Source of the DNA: Actinomycetales bacterium
Lineage (GTDB): Bacteria > Actinomycetota > Actinomycetes > Actinomycetales > Dermatophilaceae
NCBI GenBank assembly: GCA_016711095.1
Contig: JADJTP010000003.1
Location: 806,001 to 870,000, forward strand
DNA length: 64,000 nucleotides
Reading direction: 5' to 3'
Below the pieces are notes generated by a model, which had not been told where the DNA came from, searched no databases, and saw only the letters and a program-made list of their open reading frames with translations. The translations under genes and the position numbers were made by a program. The stretch's first letter is position 1; every line of letters begins with the position of its first letter. Positions 25,161-32,638 of the stretch are shown in pieces.

Positions 25161-25870
25161 CCCCCCGCGGCCCCCGGGGCCCCCGCGGCCCCGGTGGTCT
25201 CGACGGTGAACTGGCCCGCTCCGAGGGCGGTCAGCGTGCCGACGACCCCGAATCCTCCGCTTCCGCGCGCCCCTGCGCCGGCTCCCAGGCTGGCTCGAGG
25301 GTCCCCGGGCGGCATGGTCGGCATTCCGTCGGGTGGCGCGGTCGCTCCCGCCCGAGAACCGGCCCGTATGCCGCCGGCGCCCGCGAGCGCATCGGCGCAC
25401 GACCCGTCGATCGCCGGACTCACCTGCACGGACGCCGCCGTGATGCTTGACGCGGTCGCGTCCGCCGCGCCGGGCTGACCCGCCGTCGCCGCCCGCGCCA
25501 GCACACAGGAGCCGACGGTGATGTCGGCCACGCTGCCCGACACGCTCTGGGTGAAACGGGTCGCAGCCGACCAGGTCACCGCGGTCTGTTTCGTCGCCGA
25601 CTGGACCTGCATCGTGGAGCCGCTGACGTCGGCGATGAGACCGCTCACCCCAGGCTGACCCGGGGCACCCGGGCGTCCGGACGCGCCCGACCCGCCGGAC
25701 CCAGAACCCGCCGCACTCGACGGGGCGCCCGCCGAACGGGCGTCGGTGGGGGTGGCCGAGGTCGGCGCCGTGCCACTGCACGCCGACAGGGTGATGACAG
25801 TCAACACGGCGAGCCCGGTCAGCACACCGGAGAGGGATACGGGGGGCAGGACACGCGGCATACGGATCAC
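25148..25870 (-). CDS. DUF5666 lipoprotein, apparently frameshifted
   Basis: A 240-residue ORF starting at GTG, overlapping the permease stop (GTGA). The signal peptide ends in a lipobox (LTVITLSACSG), so it is a lipid-anchored exported protein. A Ser/Gly linker is followed by a DUF5666-type beta domain (VSGLIADVSGSTMQVQSATK, then ATRFTQSVSGSVADITVGSC) and the beginning of a second copy (VVGTLTALGAGQFTVETTG). The second copy breaks off at a TGA just after a G6 run; the missing half is present in another frame down to 24936. Either a sequencing indel or a real frameshift. It sits between permease and second adaptor, so it probably helps the efflux complex. Confidence 0.7.
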   Translation of the reverse strand: MIRMPRVLPPVSLSGVLTGLAVLTVITLSACSGTAPTSATPTDARSAGAPSSAAGSGSGGSGASGRPGAPGQPGVSGLIADVSGSTMQVQSATKQTAVTWSAATRFTQSVSGSVADITVGSCVLARAATAGQPGAADATASSITAASVQVSPAIDGSCADALAGAGGIRAGSRAGATAPPDGMPTMPPGDPRASLGAGAGARGSGGFGVVGTLTALGAGQFTVETTGAAGAPGAAGGARR

Positions 25871-27102
25871 TCGCTTCGCAATGCGTCGATGGGGGCAAGA
25901 CGGGCAGCTCGGCTGGCGGGATAGACCCCGGCGGCGATGCCGATGGCGAGGGAGACGAGCAGGCCGGCCGCGGCGGCAACCGGTGAGATGGCCACCGGGA
26001 AGCTGACGATGGACGGCAACACGACAGCGCCGAGCAACCCCAGGCTGATGCCCGCGAGCCCGCCGACGAGACCGAGCAGACTCGCCTCGACGAGGAACTG
26101 GCGCAGGATGACGGTGGGCGTGGCCCCGAGGGCCTTGCGCAGCCCGATCTCGCGGATCCGTTCGGTGACGGACACGAGCATGATGTTCATGACCCCGATG
26201 CCGCCGACCAACAGCGAGATGGCCGCGATGCTCGACAGCAGCACGGTGAGCACACGGCTCGTGGAGGTTGCCGTATCGACGATGGACTGCTGGGCGCTCA
26301 CCGTGAAGTCCTGGGTCGCGACGGTCACGCCGTGTGAGGAGAGCAGCGCCTTGGTGGTCTCCTGGTATGCCGCCGAGAGACTCTCCGCGTCGCGCGCTTC
26401 GACATAGATGGTCGACACGCTGCGCGGGTTGGCACTCGTGGACAGCCGGGCCGCGAAGGTGCTCTGCGGCACGAGGACGACATCGTCTTGATCTCCGCCG
26501 ACGGTCGACCCCTCGGCCGTGAGCACCCCGATGACGGTGACGTTCTGGCCACCGATGGTGATCGTCTGCCCGACGACCGACGTCGTGCCCAACAGTTGCG
26601 TCGCCGTCGTCGACCCGATCACGGCCACCGGGCTCTCCGCGATCACCTCGTCGGCGGTGAAGAACCGCCCCTCGCTCAGGGTGCGCGCCCGGACAGCCGG
26701 CCAGTCAGGTGTGGTGCCGACAATGCTGCTCGTCCAGGTCGACGTGCCGGCGATAAGCGCGAGCGACGCCGAGGACACCGGGGCGACCCTGGCGATGTCC
26801 GGCGCGACCGCCGGATCGGCGAGGATCGCAGCGTCGTCCATGGTGAGTGTCCCCACCGTCCCCCGCCCTCCACGCACTCCGCCTGCTCCGGCGCTCGGCG
26901 AGCTGCCGGGACTGACGATGAGGAGGTTGGAGCCCAACTTGTTGATCTGATCGGTCACCTGCTTTTGGGCACCCTGCCCGAGCCCGACGGTCAGCATGAC
27001 GGCCGCAATGCCGATGAGGATGCCGAGCATGGTCAGGGCCGAGCGCAGCCGCCTGGTCCGCAACGCGTCGACCGCAGTCCGCAGCGTCTCCAGCCAACTC
27101 AT
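25867..27102 (-). CDS. MacB-type ABC permease
   Basis: A 411-residue permease: first membrane helix in LRSALTMLGILIGIAAVMLTVGLGQG, a large extracytoplasmic MacB_PCD domain (about residues 45-250), and three C-terminal helices of an FtsX domain, including LLVGGIGVMNIMLVSVTERIREIGLRKALGA, the diagnostic coupling sequence. MacB-type transporters do not carry substrate through the membrane bilayer but drive extrusion from outside by mechanotransmission. The ATPase is a separate gene overlapping by ATGA. Together with the HlyD adaptors this forms a tripartite-like exporter in a Gram-positive setting; substrate (peptide, antibiotic, lipid) unknown. Confidence 0.9.
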   Translation of the reverse strand: MSWLETLRTAVDALRTRRLRSALTMLGILIGIAAVMLTVGLGQGAQKQVTDQINKLGSNLLIVSPGSSPSAGAGGVRGGRGTVGTLTMDDAAILADPAVAPDIARVAPVSSASLALIAGTSTWTSSIVGTTPDWPAVRARTLSEGRFFTADEVIAESPVAVIGSTTATQLLGTTSVVGQTITIGGQNVTVIGVLTAEGSTVGGDQDDVVLVPQSTFAARLSTSANPRSVSTIYVEARDAESLSAAYQETTKALLSSHGVTVATQDFTVSAQQSIVDTATSTSRVLTVLLSSIAAISLLVGGIGVMNIMLVSVTERIREIGLRKALGATPTVILRQFLVEASLLGLVGGLAGISLGLLGAVVLPSIVSFPVAISPVAAAAGLLVSLAIGIAAGVYPASRAARLAPIDALRSE

Positions 27103-27803
27103 CGGCCGACCACCGCCTGGCTCGGTGTCAGCGGCTCAGCCAGGCCGCCGTCACGCATGACAACAATCCGTTGTGCGGCCGCGGCCACCTCGTGTTCATG
27201 GGTGATGAGCACGATCGTGCGGCCCTGTTCGTGCAACTCGCACAGGAGCGCGAGGATGTCGGCCGTCGAGGCCGAGTCGAGGTTGCCGGTCGGCTCGTCG
27301 GCGAGGATGAGATCCGGCTCAGTCACCAGGGCGCGGGCAACGGAGACGCGCTGCTGCTGCCCGCCGGAGAGCTCCCCCGGCCGGTGTTCGACCCGGTCAG
27401 CCAGCCCGACCCGCCCGAGCGCCGTCAACGCCCGCTGCCGCCGCTCGGAACGCGACACGCCGGCATACAGCAGGGGCAGCTCGACGTTGCGCCAGGCGCT
27501 CAGTGTCGGCAGAAGGTTGAACTGTTGGAAGACGAAGCCGATCCGCCGGTTGCGTACGACGGCGAGCTGGGCCTCGGTCATCCCGCTCACGTCCTCACCG
27601 GCCAGGCTGTAGTGGCCCGCGCTCGGGACGTCGAGGCAGCCGATGATGTGCATGAGCGTTGATTTGCCCGACCCCGACGGGCCCATGATCGCGAGGTAGT
27701 CCCCCGCCTGGACCTGCAGGTCGACGTCGCGCACCGCGGCCACCTCGAGAGCACCCGAGGAGTAGGTCTTGCTCACCCCCCGCAGGTCGAGCAGGGCGGT
27801 CAC
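27099..27803 (-). CDS. MacB/LolD-type ABC ATPase
   Basis: A 234-residue ATPase starting at GTG: Walker A GPSGSGKST near 40, the MacB/LolD-specific helix after it (LMHIIGCLDVPSAG), Q-loop FVFQQFNLLP, signature LSGGQQQRV, Walker B LILADEPTGNLDS and switch His in LITHEHEVA. This exact set marks the MacB/LolD/FtsE group, partners of FtsX-fold permeases. It overlaps the adaptor stop upstream (GTGA) and the permease start downstream (ATGA), so all three are made together. Confidence 0.92.
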   Translation of the reverse strand: MTALLDLRGVSKTYSSGALEVAAVRDVDLQVQAGDYLAIMGPSGSGKSTLMHIIGCLDVPSAGHYSLAGEDVSGMTEAQLAVVRNRRIGFVFQQFNLLPTLSAWRNVELPLLYAGVSRSERRQRALTALGRVGLADRVEHRPGELSGGQQQRVSVARALVTEPDLILADEPTGNLDSASTADILALLCELHEQGRTIVLITHEHEVAAAAQRIVVMRDGGLAEPLTPSQAVVGR

Positions 27804-29116
27804 GGAGCCCCTCCAGGCACAGGTGCCCCGCCGCCGCCACTCCCTATTCCGCCCGAAAACCCGCCGCCGGCGGCTCCACGAGTGCGAGTGCCGGTGCTCA
27901 GACCGCCCCCGGCCGGGAACCCCGAGCGGCCCGTGACCACGATCTGATCACCTTCGGCGAGGCCGCTGACGATCTGGGTGAGCTGGCCTTGGACCATGCC
28001 TACCTGCACAGGCGTGACGACCGGCGAACCCGCCACGATCCGGCTCACGACGGTGCGACCGGCTTCGGTGCGGATCGCCGAGGTCGGCACGGTCAGTGCG
28101 TCGGCGACCTCCTTGACGATGATCGACACGGTGGCCGAGGCACCGGCATACAGGCCGGCGGGCGAACCGGTGACCGCGATGGTGACCGGGAAGGCGGCGA
28201 CCCCGCTGCTCGAGGAGGCAATGACCCCGATCGTCGACACCGTCCCGAAGACCCGCGTGCTGGTGCCGGCCGGGGTGATCTGCGCCTGCAAACCCTTCTG
28301 AAGCGCCGGCAGGTCGGCTGAGGTCACCGAGGTGGAGACGATCCACGCATCGGTGGTGATGACGACGATCTGAGCAGTGCTGGTCGTGCCAGCCCCCGCC
28401 CCGCCGGATCCTGCGGCCGACCCCGACCCCCCAGAGGAGGTGCCGCCACCGGAGACCTGATCGCCGACAACGATGTTCACGGTCGCGACCGTCCCGGTCA
28501 CCGGACTGAGCAGAGTCGCCCCGGCGAGCGCTGTGCGAGCCGTGGCAAGTTTCGCTTCCGCGGCGGCCAACTGCGAGCGGGCGGCCGTGATTTGGCTGGT
28601 CGTGGAGGTGCTGCTCTCCTTCACCTGCGTGAGGTTCGACGAGGCGGCCGACACATTGGCGGCGGCGAGATCGACAGCGTTCTGCAGGTCGGTCGGGTCG
28701 ATGGCCGCGACCTCCTGCCCGGCGCTGACCCGATCGCCGACCGAGACACCGACCCGAGTCACCGTGCCCGTTGAGCCGAAGCGCAGATTGGACTGTACCT
28801 TGGGGCTGATCGTGCCGGTCGCGCTGATCGATTGGCTGAGGGTCTGGACCGAAGCGGTCACGACCGTGTCCTGGGCAGTGGCCCCGGCAGACTCACCCGA
28901 GCGGCTTCCGAGCCACCAGGCACCGAGGGCGGCAGCCACCAGGGCGACGGCGACGACACCTGCGATGACTCGCCGGCGGCGGTGGGCGAGCACGGTGCCG
29001 CGAGGCGCGGCCGTCGTTTCGCCAGGGGGGTTCCGCATTCCGCCAGGGGCGTTCGCTGTTGCGAGCGGCTCGGTCGCGTTTGCTATCGCGCGCGGCTCGG
29101 TCCCGGTGTCGCCCAT
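27800..29116 (-). CDS. HlyD/MacA-type efflux adaptor, first gene of operon
   Basis: A 438-residue adaptor: cytoplasmic N-terminus, membrane helix VIAGVVAVALVAAALGAWWLG, then the classic SISATGTISPKVQSNLRFG and VTRVGVSVGDRVSAGQEVAAID biotinyl-lipoyl-like half, a helical hairpin (about 210-255), a second half (LLSPVTGTVATVNIVVGDQV) and beta-barrel domains ending in a Gly-rich tail. ATG 29116 has AGGA at suitable distance; ATG 29125 is an alternative. The frame is open far upstream through repeat copy B, which I treat as non-coding. It would bridge the MacB permease to the outside or to a substrate. Confidence 0.85.
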   Translation of the reverse strand: MGDTGTEPRAIANATEPLATANAPGGMRNPPGETTAAPRGTVLAHRRRRVIAGVVAVALVAAALGAWWLGSRSGESAGATAQDTVVTASVQTLSQSISATGTISPKVQSNLRFGSTGTVTRVGVSVGDRVSAGQEVAAIDPTDLQNAVDLAAANVSAASSNLTQVKESSTSTTSQITAARSQLAAAEAKLATARTALAGATLLSPVTGTVATVNIVVGDQVSGGGTSSGGSGSAAGSGGAGAGTTSTAQIVVITTDAWIVSTSVTSADLPALQKGLQAQITPAGTSTRVFGTVSTIGVIASSSSGVAAFPVTIAVTGSPAGLYAGASATVSIIVKEVADALTVPTSAIRTEAGRTVVSRIVAGSPVVTPVQVGMVQGQLTQIVSGLAEGDQIVVTGRSGFPAGGGLSTGTRTRGAAGGGFSGGIGSGGGGAPVPGGAP

Positions 29117-29286
29117 CTGAGCCATCCTGTCTCGCCGAGGCCTGCGCGACCCTACGTGGCCTGCGCGTCTGCGCCGGACACGCTGCAGCCTGTCGACCCA
29201 AGCTAGGACGGAGCCCGGCGGAAGCTGTGTACGACCTGTGCGACAGGGTCGGCCGGGCCACGGCCTGGTGACGGAGATCGCCGGCC

Positions 29287-29356
29287 GTCCGACACCCGGG
29301 CATGGTTCTTCCGGATCGGCGGACTTATTTCCGTGGCAGACGAGAACAACCGTGGC
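29287..29356. repeat. ~70-bp direct repeat, copy B
   Basis: Second copy of the element at 23094-23162, same orientation, six or so differences, lying about 170 bases upstream of the first gene of the efflux operon. The pair thus brackets the whole operon (about 6.2 kb apart). Confidence 0.85.
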
Positions 29357-29362
29357 GGCCAC

Positions 29363-29798
29363 CGGCGGGTCCCCGGACTGCGTCCCGCGGGGCTGGCGGT
29401 CGGGACCGCCCTCGCTCTGGGCGCCGACGTAGTCGCGAAAGAAGTGTCAAAACACCTGTCATGGATTCGGGCCGACCCCGTCCTATATCCGACTCGACCA
29501 CCGGAAACCTGGGGGGGGATCGGGTCAGGGCGATTCGCCCTTCCGGAGGGTTCGGAGGGGACCAGCCGGACGGGCGAATCGCTCCATACCCGTGGATGGT
29601 GGGTCGGTGGAAGAACCGGTTCACCATCCATGTTCTCCCGCGACGCCCGCGACGCCCGCGACGTCGCCGCGGAGGTCGTGGGGGGCAGTGGCAGTGGCGG
29701 TCGTGGGGGTCGTGGGTCGCAGTGGAGGCCGTGGGTGGCCGACAGCAGGAGATTGACCGACGCCGCCGGCGCATCAGTGTCGGCGGCGTCGTCGCGGC
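29363..29798. other. gene-free 0.44-kb stretch with stem-loop and G-rich tract
   Basis: I see no convincing gene here; the open frames run through low-complexity sequence and lack family likeness. It holds the inverted repeat at 29531-29581, a simple CGACGCCCG-type tract near 29640-29670, and a GTGG/GTCGTGG-rich run near 29671-29735. Also present is TTGACA on the minus strand (near 29455) without a matching -10. This is the leader/promoter region of the minus-strand efflux operon and the 3' flank of the SDR gene. Confidence 0.5.
29531..29581. repeat. inverted repeat (stem-loop) upstream of the efflux operon
   Basis: Arms CGATTCGCCCTTCCGG (from 29531) and CCGGACGGGCGAATCG (to 29581) pair at 15 of 16 positions around a ~19-base loop. 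It could be the terminator of the minus-strand SDR gene, whose stop is at 29799, or a leader structure of the efflux operon. Confidence 0.6.
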
Positions 29799-30626
29799 TC
29801 AACGCGTTCGGCGCTCCGACGCCGCAAGCCGACGACCAGGCACCGTCATGGCCAGCCGGTAGAGCGGCGTGTTGAGTCGCTTTCCCCAGAACGCCACCCG
29901 ACCTATCGCATCGGTGAACACCAACAGGCGCCCCGCGTCCACCCCCGCCAGCGCCCGCGCGGCCACGACAGTTGGGGTGAGCCGGGCCTGGGCCAGGTGG
30001 CGGTCCTTGGCCGCCTCGGCCTCCGCGTCGGCTCCGCGCAACGAGGCCGCCAAGTTGGTCCTCAGGAACGCCGGGCACACCACCGACACCTGGACCCCGT
30101 GCGGCGCCAACTCGTGCCGCAGGGTCTCCGAGAGAGCGACGACCCCGGCCTTGGCGCTGTTATAGGACGCCATCGCCGGTGCGTGCACGACCCCCGCCAG
30201 GGAGGCGACGTTGACGATCGTCCCGGCGCCCTGACGCTTGAACACCGGCGTGAACGTCCGGCAGCCGCGGACGACCCCGAGCAGGTTGACCGCGAGGATC
30301 GCCTCCCACTCGGACATCTCGGCGATGTCGATGCGCCCGCCGACGGCGATGCCCGCGTTGTTGACCAGCACATCCAGCCCGCCCCAGTCCGTCTCGACCG
30401 CCACCCGCGCAGCACTCCAGTCCGCGTCCGCCCGGACATCCAACCGCCGGTATGCCGCGCCTCTGGGCAGCGACCCGGCGGGTGCTTCGTCGGCGAGGTC
30501 GGTCGCCAGAACGCGGTCGCCGCGGGCCACGAACAGCTCGACGAACGCCAATCCGAGCCCGGACAGGCCACCGGTAACGAGGACCCTGCGGGGTGGCGGT
30601 GACACACGGTGGCGGTTGAACGGCAT
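29799..30626 (-). CDS. short-chain dehydrogenase/reductase
   Basis: A 275-residue classical SDR: cofactor motif TGGLSGLG at 18-25, NNAG at 89-92, catalytic Ser142, Tyr155 and Lys159 (YNSAK). Asp43 after strand 2 (VLATDLAD) favours NAD(H) over NADP(H). The C-terminal ~40 residues extend past the core with a hydrophobic stretch (RLNTPLYRLAMTVPG), as in SDRs that act on lipids. The substrate is unknown. It is divergent from the saccharopine-dehydrogenase-like gene at 30701; the 74-base gap must hold both promoters. Confidence 0.85.
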   Translation of the reverse strand: MPFNRHRVSPPPRRVLVTGGLSGLGLAFVELFVARGDRVLATDLADEAPAGSLPRGAAYRRLDVRADADWSAARVAVETDWGGLDVLVNNAGIAVGGRIDIAEMSEWEAILAVNLLGVVRGCRTFTPVFKRQGAGTIVNVASLAGVVHAPAMASYNSAKAGVVALSETLRHELAPHGVQVSVVCPAFLRTNLAASLRGADAEAEAAKDRHLAQARLTPTVVAARALAGVDAGRLLVFTDAIGRVAFWGKRLNTPLYRLAMTVPGRRLAASERRTR

Positions 30627-30700
30627 ACGGGGTCCTCCAGGTCAGCACGCCGACCGGGACGGCGCGACGGATGCAACCTACCGAGCGATAGCGTGCCGGT

Positions 30701-32005
30701 GTGACTGAGCACGAGGCTGCAGCCCGGGAGTTCGACATCGTCCTGTTCGGTGCGAGTGGGTTCGTCGGGAGATTGACCGCCGCCTACCTGGCCGGGCACG
30801 CGCCGGCGCACGTGCGGATCGCGCTCGCCGGGCGCAGCCTCGGCCGGCTCGAGGCCGTCCGCCGCGACCTGCCACCGGCCGCCGCCGAATGGCCGATCCT
30901 GCTCGCCGACGCTACCGAGCCGAGCACCCTGGCAGACCTTGCCCGACGCACTCGGGTCGTCGCGACGACCGTCGGCCCATACTCCCGAGTCGGTATGCCG
31001 CTCGTCGAGGCCGCGGCGATGGCCGGCACCCACTATTGCGACCTCACCGGCGAAGTGCTCTTCGTGCGCGAGAGCCTCGACGGCTGGCACGAGACCGCGA
31101 AGGAGACCGGAGCACGGATCGTGCACGCCTGTGGCTTCGATTCGATCCCCTCCGATCTCGGGGTCCTGGTCACCGCCGACCGGGTCGCCACGGACGGCGA
31201 AGGCGACCTCACCGAGACCGTGCTCGCGGTCCGCTCGGCGAGTGGCGGGGTGAGCGGGGGAACCATCGACTCACTGCGTCAGCAGACAATCTTCGCCCGG
31301 GCTGACCCGGCTGCCCGGCGAGTGCTCGCAGACCCCTATTCGCTTAGTCCCGACCGCGCCGCCGAGCCTGCGGCGCCGGCCCACGAGGGCTCCCCGTCGG
31401 GACCGCTGGCCCGGGCGACGGCGCTGGCCGTGAAGCTGGGGCGCCGTCTGCCGGTGCAGCGGGATCCGCGGACCGGCCGGTGGACCGCCCCCTTCGCCAT
31501 GGCGTCCTTCAACACTCGGATCGTGCGGCGCAGCAACGCCCTCCTCGGCTGGCGCTATGGACGCTCCTTCCGCTATCGAGAGGTCGTCGACTTCGGTGCG
31601 GGGGCCACTGCGCCGGTGCTCGCAGCAGGCATGAGCGCGGCTTTGCTCGGGCTCGTCGGCGGGCTTTCCTTCAGCCCCACGCGAGCGGCACTGGACCGGG
31701 TCTTGCCCAAGCCGGGCGACGGTCCGGGTCAAGCCCAACGCGAAGCCGGGCGGTTTCGTCTCGTGCTGCACACGACGACATCGACGGGCGCGGCATACCG
31801 CACGCGGATCGGCGCCGACCTCGACCCCGGCTATGACGGGACTGCGGTGATGCTCGGCGAGACGGCGCTGAGCCTGGCCCTCGACGGCGAGCGGCTGCCG
31901 GCGGTCGCCGGCGTGCTCACCCCCGCCACGGCCCTCGGGCAGGTGCTCGTCGAGCGGCTCGTCGCGCAGGGTTTCACCTTCGATTGCGACCGCGGCACGG
32001 CCTGA
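30701..32005 (+). CDS. saccharopine dehydrogenase-like / trans-acting enoyl reductase family
   Basis: A 434-residue protein starting at GTG 30701, with the Rossmann start FDIVLFGASGFVGRLTAAYLAGH and the segment TTVGPYSRVGMPLVEAAAMAGTHYCDLTGE followed by HACGFDSIPSDLG. These are the hallmarks of the Rv2449c/Rv2953 family: saccharopine-dehydrogenase-like NADPH reductases, one member of which acts in trans as an enoyl reductase in phenolphthiocerol synthesis. Here no polyketide synthase is nearby, so the physiological substrate (probably a lipid) is open. A hydrophobic helix (APVLAAGMSAALLGLVGGLSF) lies near residue 310, as in relatives. Confidence 0.85.
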   Translation: MTEHEAAAREFDIVLFGASGFVGRLTAAYLAGHAPAHVRIALAGRSLGRLEAVRRDLPPAAAEWPILLADATEPSTLADLARRTRVVATTVGPYSRVGMPLVEAAAMAGTHYCDLTGEVLFVRESLDGWHETAKETGARIVHACGFDSIPSDLGVLVTADRVATDGEGDLTETVLAVRSASGGVSGGTIDSLRQQTIFARADPAARRVLADPYSLSPDRAAEPAAPAHEGSPSGPLARATALAVKLGRRLPVQRDPRTGRWTAPFAMASFNTRIVRRSNALLGWRYGRSFRYREVVDFGAGATAPVLAAGMSAALLGLVGGLSFSPTRAALDRVLPKPGDGPGQAQREAGRFRLVLHTTTSTGAAYRTRIGADLDPGYDGTAVMLGETALSLALDGERLPAVAGVLTPATALGQVLVERLVAQGFTFDCDRGTA

Positions 32006-32009
32006 CCCT

Positions 32010-32047
32010 GTCCCGGGCCGCGCCGACGAATCGGCACGGCCCGGGAC
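32010..32047. terminator. bidirectional terminator hairpin
   Basis: A perfect 11-bp stem GTCCCGGGCCG/CGGCCCGGGAC with a nested CCGA-CGAA-TCGG hairpin in the loop. It begins five bases after the stop of the plus-strand reductase and ends 19 bases from the stop of the convergent NYN gene, so it can serve both. Confidence 0.8.
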
Positions 32048-32065
32048 CACAACGCGGCGGGCCGA

Positions 32066-32632
32066 TCAGAGGAACTCGGCCGGGTCGAACTCGTCGATCG
32101 GGATGACCCGAACCCGGGGCAGCTTGACCGTGAACGCCTTGACGTCGTATTCGAGGTCGAACATCTCGACCCCCCGATTGGACAGCTGACCTAGTCCATG
32201 GTTTCGGAACTCGCTGAATCCGATCACGCCGACCCGGCGGGTTCCGCACAACTGCTCGATCTGGGGCAGGAAGTCGCCGTCATGCGAGACGAGCATGACG
32301 TCGCCGTCGCGCCGCCCGATCTCCGCCAGGGTGCGTTGGATGGCGATATCGACGACCTTCTCGCCCGGTGCTCCACGCAGGGGAATCGGTCGATAGCCGA
32401 TCGCGACCAAGGCCTGGACGAAAGGCATCGGCAGGTCGCCGTTGGCAACCAAGAAGAACAGACCCCGTGCTGGCTGGCCCCAGGCTCTCTCGACGAACTG
32501 AAGCAACCTGTCCCAACGCGGCCGTTCCTCGCTCGCCGGGCGGTGGCCGAGGATCGACATCCCCAGGGTCGCGTCGATGTTCTCGCCGTCGACCAACACA
32601 TAGGTGCGGGGGGCCCCTGTCAACTCGGTCAT
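32066..32632 (-). CDS. NYN domain (PIN-like) protein
   Basis: A 188-residue protein with the NYN/LabA fold: acidic residues in YVLVDGENIDATLG (residues 11-24), then VDIAIQRTLAEIGRRDGDVMLVSHDGDFLPQIEQL, in which the Asp residues line a PIN-type metal-dependent nuclease site. Family members are thought to process or degrade RNA. The C-terminal ~55 residues (VEMFDLEYDVKAFTVKLPRV) form a small extra domain. The ATG lies six bases after the stop of the upstream glucosidase on the same strand, so the two are probably co-transcribed. Confidence 0.85.
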   Translation of the reverse strand: MTELTGAPRTYVLVDGENIDATLGMSILGHRPASEERPRWDRLLQFVERAWGQPARGLFFLVANGDLPMPFVQALVAIGYRPIPLRGAPGEKVVDIAIQRTLAEIGRRDGDVMLVSHDGDFLPQIEQLCGTRRVGVIGFSEFRNHGLGQLSNRGVEMFDLEYDVKAFTVKLPRVRVIPIDEFDPAEFL

Positions 32633-32638
32633 GCCACA

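Noticed and set aside
29126..29362. N-terminal extension of the HlyD gene reading through repeat copy B on the minus strand
   Set aside because: The same reading appears behind copy A where no gene exists, so it reflects the repeat, not protein conservation; a good start with a ribosome site lies at 29116.
29440..29470. Minus-strand TTGACA as the efflux operon promoter
   Set aside because: No acceptable -10 at 16-18 bases; too weak to list as a promoter.
29333..29875. 180-codon plus-strand frame beginning inside repeat copy B
   Set aside because: Runs through the stem-loop and G-rich tract, overlaps the SDR 3' end, and has no family likeness.
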